From Pascua guehoae (taxonomy: Eukaryota > Basidiomycota > Tremellomycetes > Trichosporonales > Trichosporonaceae): a stretch of DNA of 42,112 nucleotides. Under the pieces are notes generated by a model. That model saw nothing but the letters and a program-made list of their open reading frames with translations. It was not told the origin of the DNA and searched no databases. The stretch covers positions 2,749,231 to 2,791,342 of the forward strand of contig BCJX01000003.1 of assembly GCA_001600415.1 (NCBI GenBank), written 5' to 3'. The position numbers and the translations under genes are program-made. Positions 32,301 through 42,112 of this stretch are shown here, in pieces (the first letter of the stretch is position 1; every line of letters starts with the position of its first letter).

Positions 32301-34338
32301 AGAGTCGTACTTGACGACATTGCCAGCTTTGCTGTTTACTTTCGGCTGTGCCACTTTACCTAGAGCCTTTTGCATTCAGGCTGGGCAATCTTCCAGATTG
32401 TGCTTACCTTCACCACAATAAGGGCAGAGGCCCAAGGTGTCATGCTCAGGGTGCATTGGGTATAAGGGGCTGACCAGGTGGTCACATGTCTCTGGCTTGT
32501 TCACAAGTGATTACGATTGCATGCAGGCAATAGTTGGACTTGGGATACTGAGGGCAAGCACAAAGGGTTGGGTAGCTTTGAGGGAATAGTCGGGATAGTC
32601 AGCAAGCTGGCAATGACATTCCCAAGTGAAGTGTGGTACATTGGGTACTGATGGGGAGCAAGGGGTATATGATAGCGAGCAAGGGGTATATGATAGTGAC
32701 GACAAGTCTAATCCAGATTAGTGTGGTGTGTCAATCCACTAATAGTCATTTGACGTATGACCCATAACTGAGAGGGTCTACAGGGGGCTGGGCATGGCCC
32801 TTTATATAGTATTTTGGGTGGCAAATGGCTGTCCAATAACAAAAATGCCTCAAAGGCCTTCAGGCAGCAGCCAATAGAAAAAATGCCTCACTGGGCTCTG
32901 CTGAGTAAGCCGTTCTATTTATAGAACTGCTTACTAAGTGAGGGGCAGCCAATCAGAGGCAGCCTATTAGACGTCGATGGATCCTTGGTCGACGAGCAAG
33001 GCAGATTGCAAGTAGGTTGGAACTCTTGTCTGTTCCTTGTTTCTTTGGATCCTCGAACTTCTAACTCTAGGTCTTCAGATACTTGGACTGTGCCTTGTAT
33101 CACTGGGTTATTGGATTGGTGGCCCATGGTATTACAACTTGTCAAACATCAGGAAACGGGAAGGTAGGTTCATGACACAAGGTGCAGCGATGGTCCTTCT
33201 CGGCAGCTGTGATGTGGCCATCCCTGTTGAGGTTGGCCTTGTACAGCGGCTTGTTGGCTGCCTTGTAGTTGTTGTTGTTGCTGGCATCCCTGGGTGCATA
33301 CTCAGTGGACGGGTACTTCAGGTGCAGCAGGTAGGCATAACTGTCTTTGCCCATGGGGTGAAACACCTTCTGCATGCTGCGGCTGTATATCGATCGAGAT
33401 CGATTGATATTCATGACAGTTGGCAGGCCCATGGGGTTGTAACGAGGCATGAGCCAGTTCTGGAAGTTACCAGAAAAGAACTCTGAGTTACACTCTCTGT
33501 TATGCACCTGCATCAAGTTGTTGATCCTGATGGCCTGCTCGATGAGGTCATCGATGTTGTCCTCATGACCTTCTCAAGGGACTCTGTCCTTAACCACGTC
33601 CTTCAACCATTTATAGAATAGGGCTGGTAGGGTGGCTTCAGTAGTGGTGTAGTTAAGGTACGCCATGTGCTGTTGGAATGACGTGGTGTATGCTGCTGCA
33701 GATGTAGTCTGGCAAAGTCTTATGAATGACCACTCATACAAGTTTTGGCAGTCAGGATCACTCCAGACCTTTTCAAGCTCAGTCTTGAACTCAACAAAGT
33801 CCTTCATGAATGATGGGTGCATATCGATCGATATCTCTTGATATTGTTGATACCAATCCTTGGCTGTACCTGTGAGTAGTGCTCCCATGAACATGATCTT
33901 GTGCTCATCGGTGGCAGTGGCCTTGGGTTGGAGCACCATGTATTCTTCGACGTCAATGATGCATCCCTTCAAGTGGGCAGATTTGCCATCATACTTGAGA
34001 GGCTCCGGGGGCTTGATGCCCTTGAATGGGTCCTCGCTACAGCCAAGGCCTCAATCGGCCAGTGACTTGAGCACTTGGCTCAGAGTATTGTGTTTGTTGA
34101 GGTTGACTTAAAGAGCCTCATTCTAGAGAGCCAGGCTGTGCAGTCACTTGTGACTGACCCTGGTCTTGTCAATAAGGCTATGTACAGCCTGTTCCAGTTG
34201 CTAGATCCTATTGCCTTGGTTGCCATTGCTGGGGATGAAGTCGACAGGAGGGGAGTCCTCCAATTCACCTGAAGGTCTGACATCCTGTGGCGGGTCGGGG
34301 GGAGTTGTGTGACTGGAACTAGCTTCTGTCTCAGTCAT
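32301..34338 (-). pseudogene. C gag, split by a solo LTR
   Basis: From ATG 34338 the frame contains at least five stops before the conserved part (TAG, TGA, TAG, TAA, TGA), every one explained by a C to T change in CAG, CGA or CAA. The retrotransposon gag core (MGALLTGTAKDWYQQY and FVEFKTELEKVW) lies at 33972-33574. After removing the 740-base LTR and one CAAGG, the frame joins perfectly into a CX2CX4HX4C zinc knuckle (CPYCGEGKHNLEDC, near 32385-32430). The knuckle is the nucleic-acid-binding end of gag. Confidence 0.8.
32438..33177 (-). repeat. Solo LTR, 740 bases, with 5-base target duplication
   Basis: The ends are TGTCATG (32438) and CATGACA (33177), a perfect 7-base inverted repeat. The flanks are CAAGG on both sides (32433-32437 and 33178-33182). 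Orientation is minus, judged by the TATA box TATATAAA (minus strand, 32801-32808) in the same context as the B and D LTRs. No other copy is in the window. It left behind a gag frame that can be rejoined exactly, so the element inserted and then recombined between its LTRs. Confidence 0.93.
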
Positions 34339-34545
34339 GTCAAATGGTCCTATATCAATACAAGTCGATAGAACAATCTAAAATTCTGTAAGACACCGAA
34401 ATGGGGTCATGGTAGATGGATTAGGTAATGGCCAGAATCAATTAGAATTGTCGTTTATCGATTGATATCTGTTGAGATAACACGTTGGACGAGATGCAGG
34501 AGTAGAGGTACTGTGGAGAGTGACAATAACGGAAGGTAGGAGGTT

Positions 34546-34705
34546 AGGGGAACACTGCAAACGCGGTCCCTTCGCTTAAACAGCACCCCAACTTGTAGAA
34601 AATCGCCCAAGTAGTCTAGCCACTTGTACATATATAAGAGGGCGCTTTGAGTGCTTGGGAATGTCAACAACTTTGCGGTTTTCCATTCCCTGTCATATCT
34701 TGAAA
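34546..34705 (+). repeat. 5' LTR of the copia element, truncated to 160 bases
   Basis: It matches the last 160 bases of the 3' LTR (40227-40386), from TTAGGGGAACACTGC through the TATA box (tacatatataag, 34627-34638) to CTTGAAA. The first 400 or so bases (U3) are missing, so the promoter core remains but upstream control sequence is lost. Confidence 0.88.
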
Positions 34706-34725
34706 GGTTATGAGCCTGGGCGCCC
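34706..34725 (+). other. Primer-binding site, half-tRNA(iMet) type
   Basis: GGTTATGAGCCTGGGCGCCC follows the LTR directly. GGTTATGAGC is complementary to the anticodon loop and stem (GCTCATAACC) of eukaryotic initiator tRNA-Met, not to its 3' end. Priming by a cleaved initiator tRNA is known from Drosophila copia. The match was made from memory of the tRNA. Confidence 0.6.
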
Positions 34726-35119
34726 TTCTATAGCGATCACATACCCACACCAGCGCCCTACACAGCCCCACAAGCGCCCACTTTGACACATACCACACTT
34801 TTGCCACCCACATTACTCGCCCAATTCCGCCTCGATCACCGCGATTTCAGTGCCTAGCACTATCTACACACAGCGAACTGTCCGAATCAATTATCAAACA
34901 CGCTCGCCACCGCTGACTACATGAGCTATTCGATTGTTTTTCAATCGAAACTTCGATTCACCCTCTTTGGACTTCTTTGCAAACTCGAAATTTTGCCACC
35001 CAGATTCCCACCCAACCGCTTATCGAATATACCCATTCTTCGACACTACTTGGGCAATCCACACCTGCCGTTTCCGATACAACGATCAAACCCGACCTAG
35101 CACCAACCGATCGCTCACG

Positions 35120-38100
35120 ATGGCCGAAAACGACACTTCAATTTCGAAAATCGAAAAGCTTAAAGGTTCTGAGGACTACCCAGACTGGCAGCTCGCTGTG
35201 GGCGCTCTCCTTCTTGGGAAAGGCGTTCTCAACTTCGTTAAAACACCTCCAAGGCCAAGGACGTTTCTAATCGCGATTTGGCGTTTTCGATCATCATTCA
35301 AACGCTCTCACCCACAGTTAGAGGCAACTTAACACCGAAATCACGAAACTACCTCGAACCCAACCCTAAGGCGCTCTGGGACGAAATTAAGACGCGCTAC
35401 AGCGCCTCCTCTGGTGCTAGACAGGCTGCGCTCCTTCAAAACATGTGGACAACTCCAATTTCGGAAGGAGAAGAAGACCCTTTACCTCACATTGGGCGCA
35501 TTAGTCTTGCTCATTCACAGCTTAACGCTGCAGGTGAAAATCTGAGCGACTCAATGCTGGCATTTGCGCTTGCAATTGCCCTTCCTGAGTCCTACAACGT
35601 CCTTAAACAGTCAATGTGGCTCAAAACACCCCTGGACTCGAATTCGGTTATTACTGCGATCGAAGCCGAAGTTACTAGGCGCAAGACTGATTCAGCATCG
35701 TCTACAGCGCTTTTCGCATCGAATAAGGGCAAAAACAACTTCAACCGATCGCAAAACCAGAATCGCAACAACAACAGCAACAACCGCTCAAACAACCAAT
35801 ATAAGCGCGATCCCAATGCCTACTGTGAGGAACACCAGATCTATGGTCACTCTACAAAGGATTGCGCTCTTAGGCAGCGCAAACTGGCCAACAGCAACAA
35901 GGGATCGGTCAATATGGCCTCAAACGAAGCAAATCGAAACGAAACGAATCGAAACGATCGATCGGACGCAATGCTGGCCTCTGTCGACTCTGCATATGCG
36001 TTTAATTCTGCGATTTCGGCCGGAATTCCCTCAAATTCATTTATTATCGACTCTGGGGCGACCCACCACATGGTCCATGACATCAGGCTTCTCCAGGACA
36101 TTCGAACCAGGCCGAAAATCGATATTTGCTTCGGTGATGGCTCCATTCAGCAAGCTACCCTTGAAGGCGACCTCAAGGTCAAAGGTACAACCTTCCACAA
36201 CGTCCTCTATGTCCCTGGACTCAAGCACAACCTCATTTCGGTTGCTGGATCGCCGGGCAACTGGTTTTTCGATTCGAAACTCGCCCAACTTGTCAACAAG
36301 AACAACACAGTTACCCTAACTGCGAAAAACCAGAACGGCCTGTTTGCCATGGCAAGTGTTGCTCAAACGTCAATAAATCCAGCAGCTGACCATTTGGCAG
36401 CTTGGCATTTTCGCTTAGGTCACCTTAATGTCCAAGACATTGCTAGGTTAGACCGTGCTGGTAGACTAGGCAGTAACACTTCCATAAGCTCCAATGAATT
36501 GAAGAATTTCCAGTGCGAATTCTGCATTCTGGGCAAAGGCAAACGTCTGGCTTCGCCCTCTAACCCGACTTTAAGGGCTACTCGACCTCTAGCAACTGTG
36601 CATATCGACTTATGGGGCCCTGCACGAACTCCCAGCATATCAGGAGCCAAATACATGGCGACCTTCTATGACGATCACTCTGGCAAGTTACATATCGCTT
36701 TCCTCAGATCCAAGGACGCTTCATTCACTGCAATCGTCCATTACATCGCCAAAGTCGAAAGGCAACTTGGAATTCAAGTTCTTAGACTTCGAACCGATCT
36801 TGGAGGCGAATTCAGCTCTAAAAGACTTTACCAATCGCTTTGGAATCGATCATATTCAAGTTCCTCCTGATGCTCACACACAAGGCCGAATTGAGCGCGC
36901 ACATCTCACGATCCTTAATGGAATCCGAACCGTTCTAGCCCAAACTGGACGTCCACCTCAATTCTGGGCTGAAGCGGCCAACTATATCGTCTACACTGGC
37001 AATTACAGCCCCTCTGGGCCACACAAGGCAATTCCAGAGGATATCTGGAGAAAATAACAAGGTTCTACCGCTCAATTCGATCATCTTCAACCGTTTGGCT
37101 CCCTACTCTACTATAGGGACCATACAAACACCAACAAACTTTCACCTCGCTACAAGAAAGGACTTCTCCTGGGATATGTGGAAGGAACACGCAATTATCG
37201 CATCCTGGACTCTGAAACGTCCAACAGCACAAAAAGCGTTATTTCTAGGGATGTGGTATTTCCTAAAGGACAATTTCACAGCACAGGCCGATTCAGCATG
37301 CGAAACCGCCCTAAGTACCCTCCCAACATCAAAGAAACAACCACTGGATCGATCGAAAATCGAAACGAAAATCGAAACGAAAACCCAAACATTCACAACC
37401 AGCCCCAATCTGACACTTTGGACACTTTCGATTTCATTAATTCTCGATCACAGCCTTCGGATTCGAATCTGGGCGATCGAACAAGCGCACAAGGTCAATC
37501 CACACCTGAAGTTTCACCTAGTGAAGAGAACTCTCAAATCCGTCCAGCCGATCACGAGCTATTCGATTTTTCGTCCGAAAACGACCAATCTCAACTTCAA
37601 ATCGAAACCTCTTCGATTCCTTCCCCGATCGCAAGCCATCCACCACATTCAGATAGCGAGGATTCTGAATATCCAACGACCTCCTCAATCGGCCCAGCGG
37701 TTCTGGAGATATCACCCTTTCAAAACGAAACTTTCGATCGAAGTGCAATTGAGCCCCAAATGGAACGAATCGAAACTTTCGATTTCGATCACTCTCGATC
37801 ACAGCGTTCTAGGTCGAATTCCCAAGATGTTTCAAGCCATCCAGGACCTTCTCAACACGCTCTCTCACATCATACCCTGAACCAAACCGTACGATCAACC
37901 GATCGGGAGTTATCCCATGATTCGTCCGCAACCCGTTCCAGTGGGAGACTTCGATCGATCCCAAGGATCAATTACAATGAAAACAAAAGTGAAAACGAAA
38001 GCGATGAAACATCCAAGGATCCCCTGGACGTTATTTCCGACCTGGCCTACGCTCTGTCCTCTATTTCGATCGATACACCGACGACTTATCAGCAAGCCCG

Positions 38101-39961
38101 ACACTCAATTGAGTGGGAGCAGTGGGAGAAAGCAATTGAGGCCGAACTTTCTAAAATGGCAAAGTACAAGGTCTTTACAGGTGTTGATCGGCACAAACAA
38201 CACACTGTCCCTGCTAAATGGGTGTTTACACGAAAAATCGATGGTGAAACAGGCAAACCAAACGAATACAAAGCCAGATGGGTTGCTAAAGGCTTCAGGC
38301 AAATCCCTGGAATCGAATACAACGAACTGTTCTCTGCAGTTACACACAAGGACTCAATTCGACTATTCCTGGCGATTGTCAACTATTTCAACCTCGAATG
38401 CGACCAAGTAGACATCAAGGCAGCGTTTCTAAACGGCGAACTTGAAGAAACCATCTATGTCGAACCACCAGAGGGCAGTAACATCCCCAACTCGAAAGTT
38501 CTGCTCTTAAACAAGTCACTTTACGGCCTAAAGCAATCCCCAAGGTGCTTCAATCGCAAACTCGACTCTTGGCTTCGATCACAAGGCCTACAACCTACAA
38601 CTGGGGACTCTCGTCTCTATATTCGCCGAAATCACAATTCCAACTCGATTCTGCATGTAGACGATCAACTTATCGCCTGTAACGATCGAGACGTCCTAAA
38701 CGAGTTTAAGAGCGACTTAAACGACACATTCGAATGCTCGGACTCTGGAGACGCAAACTACTTCCTTGGATTCAACATTATCCGAAACCGATCAAACAGA
38801 ACACTCCAGATATCGCAACATCACTACACCAACGCAATTCTGGAGAAATTCAACATGTCTGAGTGCAATCCAGCCCAGATACCGCTACAACAGGGCTTCC
38901 AGGCCTTAGTTGCGACCGAAACAGAGTTTGAAGCGGCCAAACACTTGCCTTATCCTCAACTCGCTGGTTCCCTCCTCTATCTCTCAACAATCTCTCGTTT
39001 GGACACAGCCCATGCTGCAAACACGCTCTGCAGGTTCATTTCGAAGTGGAGCAAGGCCCATTACAATGCTGCAAAGCATATACTTCGTTACCTCAAAGGA
39101 ACGATCAATTACGCCCTCACTTTCACTGGAAACGATCAAGAAATCGAAACAAGCGATCGAAAAATCGAAACAAGCGATCGAAAAAGCGATCGAAAAATCG
39201 AAACCTTCAACAAAACGAAAGCATCCATTCAAACCCTTGAATGCAAAGACAGCCAGACACCAGCCAAAACGATTCAAGACTCTGAATCCGACCATTCAAC
39301 ACTTCGAAACGAAACATTAACTGGATTCTGCGATGCAGGCTGGGCTGGCGATCGAAACAACCGCAGGTCGACTACTGGTTACGTTTTTCGATGCTTTGGT
39401 GCTACAATCGCTTGGAAATCGCGTTTACAACCGACTGTTGCCCTTTCTACAACCGAAGCTGAGTCCATGGCTTCTGTGGACGCAGCAAGGCACTCTATCT
39501 GGCTCAAACGACTTCTCATTGAGCTAGGTTTCGAAAATAACGACTCAGCAATCCTCATTTACAATGACAATAGAGGATCGATCGCTCTATCTCGAAATGC
39601 GGTCAACCATGAGCGTTCTAAACATATCGACATTCGCCATCACTTCCTGAGAGAGAAGGTACTCGAAAAATCGATCGACTTACAGCATATCGCCTCTGAA
39701 AACAACTTGGCCGACATTTTAACCAAGTATCTCTCCAGAGACTTGTTTAAACGACTTCGAAACGAGTTACAACTTCAACCAACACTACAGCCCTCTGAAC
39801 GAGTGGGAGTGTCGAAATACAGCGCCCAGAGGCCTGTAGATGCGCCCAACAACGCCCCTCGGCTCGGTTTGCGCCCTCTACGGCCGCAAATAACGCAATC
39901 CGACTCGGAATCGCCTCAAACCACCGCCCAGGGCACCGCAGGGCGTCGTTTACGCCCCTAG
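35120..39961 (+). pseudogene. copia gag-pol polyprotein
   Basis: The start is ATG 35120 (MAENDTSISK), after a 390-base leader. Gag ends in a knuckle CX2HX4HX4C (near 35820-35865; the second Cys is His). Protease has FIIDSGATHHM (about 36045). The pre-integrase HHCC region and integrase triad follow (VHIDLWGP, LRTDLGGEF, GRIERAH). Reverse transcriptase has [11 protein letters not shown] and ILHVDDQL (38655), where the usual YVDD is HVDD. RNase H has [17 protein letters not shown] and NLADILTK. Lesions: a one-base shift near 35250, another near 36815, and TAA at 37055-37057. From 37058 the frame is open for 900 codons and runs through the polypurine tract into the LTR. An in-frame repeat coding IETSDRK lies between reverse transcriptase and RNase H. 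Confidence 0.88.
39799..39809 (+). other. Polypurine tract of the copia element
   Basis: ACGAGTGGGAG precedes TGTCGAAATA, the LTR start. The same tract occurs before the LTR at 41254. Confidence 0.65.
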
Positions 39962-40386
39962 GGCCTTGTTTCGGCCCCTAGGGCGTCGGATTAAGCGCCA
40001 GGGCGTCGGTTTCACTCAATCCCCGCCGTTTCGACCCCTGTTTCGACTTATCCGCACTCTGAGACATCTCAGAACGCCCGAAACCGTCTCAGAAGCGTCT
40101 CACACGCCTGGGAACGGTCCAGACCGAGTCTAGACTTCGTTTCAACACCCAGGGTAGCGTTTAGGACCTTAGAACGTGGGCCCAGACCGACCTTAAGCGT
40201 TTCTCCCTTGTTTTGGGTGTGTTACACTTAGGGGAACACTGCAAACGCGTTCCCTTCGCTTAAACAGCACCCCAACTTGTAGAAAATCGCCCAAGTAGGT
40301 TAGCCACTTGTACATATATAAGAGGGCACTTTGAGCGCTTGGGAATGTCAACAACTTTGCGCTTTTGACCTTCCCTTTCATATCTT
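39810..40386 (+). repeat. 3' LTR of the copia element, 577 bases
   Basis: It starts TGTCGAAATAC and ends CTTGAAA. The end is defined by three copies that diverge at the same point (34705, 40386, 41819). The U3 part has short repeats around cccctagggcgtcg (39950-40010). TATA box at 40314-40322. The usual terminal CA is not conserved among the copies, so the last base is uncertain by one or two. Confidence 0.85.
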
Positions 40387-41201
40387 GAAACAACCCTGCC
40401 CAGACACCACTACAACAGGGTTTCCAAGCCCTAGTTGCGACCGATACCGAGTTTGAGGCCGCCAAACATCTCCCTTTTCCTCAACTGGCCGGTTCCTGCC
40501 TGTATCTCTCAACAATATCTCGTTTGGACACTGCCTAAGCTGCAAATATGCTCTGCAGGTTCATTTCGAAGTGGAGCAAGGCCCATTACAAGAAACGAAA
40601 AGTGATCGAAAATCGAAAAACGATCGAAAAAGTGATCGAAATTTCGAAAACTTCAATGGAGCAAATACAGCCATTCAACACTGTGAATCAACCGACACTC
40701 AAATCACACCCAGGACGATTCATACCTCTGAATCCGACCCTTCAACACTTCGAAGTACCAAACTAAAAGGTTTCTGCAATGCAGATTGGGTAGGCAATCA
40801 CAATAACCACCGATCGACCACAGGATACGTTTTCCAGTGTTTTGGTGTGACCATTGCATGGAAATCTCGATTGCAACCGACTGTAGCACTGTCTACAACA
40901 GAAGCCAAGTACATGGCCTCTGGTAGATGCTGCACGGCATTCGATTTGGCTCAAACGACTTCTAATTGAGCTGGGATTTGAACAGCACAACTCCGCCATT
41001 ACAATCTACAATGATAATCAAGTTTCTATCACTCTATCTCGAAATCTGGTCAATCATGAGCGTTCTAAACACATCGACATTTGCCACCACTTCCTCAGAG
41101 AGACGGTACTTGACAAATCCATTGATTTACAGCACATTGGGTCCGAAGACAACTTGGCTGATATTTTAACCAAGTATCTCTCCAGAGGCTTGTTTAAATG
41201 A
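40387..41201 (+). pseudogene. copia pol fragment: end of reverse transcriptase and RNase H
   Basis: Recognisable pieces in shifting frames are [32 protein letters not shown] followed by a stop, [44 protein letters not shown] and [12 protein letters not shown], ending at TGA 41199-41201. It carries its own version of the GATCGAAA-rich linker (40600-40655). Confidence 0.85.
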
Positions 41202-41253
41202 CTTCGACATCAATTACAACTGTGCCCAGTTCAGCCCTCTGAACGAGTGGGAG

Positions 41254-41819
41254 TGTCGAAATACAGTGCCCAGAGGCCTGTAAATATGCCCTATAACGCC
41301 CCTCGGCTCGATGTGGGCCCTCTAAGGCCGCAAATAACGCAATCCGACTCGAGATTGGCTGAAACCAATGCCCTGGACACTGCAGGGCGTCGTTTAGGCC
41401 CCTAGGGCGTCGTTTCANCCCCTAGGGTGTCGCATTAGCCTCCAGGGCGTGCATTTCGCGCAATGCCCGCCGTTCCAACCCCGGTTTCGACTTATCCGCA
41501 CTCTGAGACGTCTCACAACGCCCGAAACACCCTTGGGAACGGTCCAGATCAAGTCTAGACTTCATTTCAGCACCCAGGGGTAGCGTTTAGGACCTTAGAA
41601 CGAAGGTCCAGACGGTTGCTAAGTGTTTCCCCTTGTTTTGGTTGTGTTACACTTAGCGGAACACTGGAAACGTGTTCCCTTTGCTTAAACTGCACCCCAA
41701 CTTGCAGAAATCGCGCAAGTGCTCTCTCTAGCAACCTGTAGATATATAAGAGTGCGCTTTCTGGCACTTGGGAATGTCAACAACTTTGCACTTTTGTCCT
41801 TCCCTTTCATATCTTGAAA
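41254..41819 (+). repeat. 3' LTR of the second copia copy, 566 bases
   Basis: TGTCGAAATACAG to CTTGAAA, aligned with 39810-40386 throughout. TATA box near 41741-41750. One ambiguous base at 41420. It joins a reversed B-type LTR at 41820. Confidence 0.85.
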
Positions 41820-42112
41820 ATTCAGTGGAGTATAGATAAATTGATCCTTGAGGAAGGACCATTGGGCCAGCAAAGCTGGTCCTTATATAGTGTTCGGGAG
41901 CTTCTGTGGGCCCCAGGTTGCTATGACAAATGCTGAGTGTCTTTAACAGGGACCTCAGGAGAGTACAGCAAATATGGTAGTTCCTCAACAGAGGCTTGGT
42001 TGTCCTTGGAGAAGATTGGCAATACTGTAGTACCTCGATAGAGGTACATTGGGAGGTGTTGAGGTTTGATAGAGGTTGCCCTGATATGCTGAGGTTTGCT
42101 GGGGGTTCGATT
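41820..42112 (-). repeat. B-type LTR in reverse orientation, partial
   Basis: On the minus strand it contains the block actatataaggaccagc, ggcccaatggtccttc and aaggatcaatttatct found at 18088-18155 of the B LTR. TATA box on the minus strand at 41881-41890. It is cut on the left by the copia insertion and on the right by the window edge. Outside the core it is diverged, so it is a related rather than identical family. Confidence 0.75.

Larger units (their letters stand above)
31495..34545 (-). mobile_element. Ty3/gypsy element C on the minus strand, partial
   Basis: Read on the minus strand it has a 5' untranslated part (34339-34545), gag, a CCHC knuckle, protease and the first codons leading into reverse transcriptase, where Gy2 interrupts it at 31495. 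Its 5' LTR is gone; copia sequence starts at 34546. A solo LTR splits gag. It is the only long element in this window on the minus strand and is heavily mutated. Confidence 0.85.
34546..40386 (+). mobile_element. Ty1/copia retrotransposon, nearly full length
   Basis: Order: truncated 5' LTR, primer-binding site, gag, protease, integrase, reverse transcriptase, RNase H, polypurine tract, complete 3' LTR. That order (integrase before reverse transcriptase) defines copia. The 5' LTR keeps only its last 160 bases. The 3' LTR ends directly against pol sequence of a second copia copy. Base composition is distinctive: very frequent ATCGAAA and TTCGA. Confidence 0.92.
40387..41819 (+). mobile_element. 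Second copia copy, 3' part
   Basis: It starts inside the reverse transcriptase (aligned with 38866 onward) immediately after the first copia LTR, and continues to its own LTR end. It is more diverged and more broken than the first copy. Its 5' part is not in the window. Confidence 0.88.

Noticed and set aside
1..42112. tRNA, rRNA or ordinary host genes
   Set aside because: I looked on both strands and found no cloverleaf, rRNA motif or single-copy housekeeping protein that I could defend. A covariance-model search would be decisive.

Overview
The window is almost entirely transposable-element DNA from a fungus, most likely a mushroom-forming basidiomycete (Agaricomycetes). The grounds are several Ty3/gypsy lineages (two with chromodomains), a Ty1/copia element, short GT-AG introns of about 50-80 bases, CT-rich leaders before start codons, and an integrase type that I know from agaricomycete genomes. 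I saw no ordinary host gene, no tRNA or rRNA gene and no bacterial feature. The species call is inference.

Layout, left to right. 1-3625: 3' part of a chromodomain gypsy element (Gy1) ending in a 618-base LTR. 3626-12954: copy 1 of a very large gypsy-like element (A1), cut at both ends. About 12955-18414: a second chromodomain gypsy element (B) lacking its 5' part and ending in a 585-base LTR. 18415-19107: right part of another LTR (D). 19108-30296: copy 2 of the large element (A2). 30297-31494: 3' end of a second Gy1 copy (Gy2). 31495-34545: a gypsy element on the minus strand (C), with a 740-base solo LTR in its gag. 34546-40386: a nearly full-length copia element with a truncated 5' LTR. 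40387-41819: 3' part of a second copia copy. 41820-42112: part of a B-type LTR on the minus strand.

The most interesting content is in element A and element B. Downstream of pol, both carry genes on the strand opposite to pol. Element A has a three-exon gene (AT-hook, six-cysteine cluster, long Ala/Lys/Glu helix) and a four-exon gene (Zn2Cys6-like cluster). Element B has a third, unrelated-looking antisense gene with a Zn2Cys6-like pattern and a TATA box. In A1 versus A2 the first three exons of the four-exon gene keep exactly the same lengths (372, 159 and 315 bases), while two of its three introns and both introns of the three-exon gene differ in length, as expected for translated, spliced genes. 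In A1 the four-exon gene is an intact 463-codon frame. Because the introns lie antisense to the retrotransposon genome, they would survive reverse transcription. I infer a retroelement-borne class of putative DNA-binding proteins transcribed antisense.

Element A also has a plus-strand accessory gene after pol, with a conserved internal TGA inside a 214-base block that is identical in the two otherwise about 91% similar copies, and four minisatellite families in fixed order but different copy number. Most pol and gag frames are broken, often by CGA to TGA or CAG to TAG changes, so the locus is largely a decaying nest. The only full-length intact coding frame I can assemble is the four-exon antisense gene of A1.
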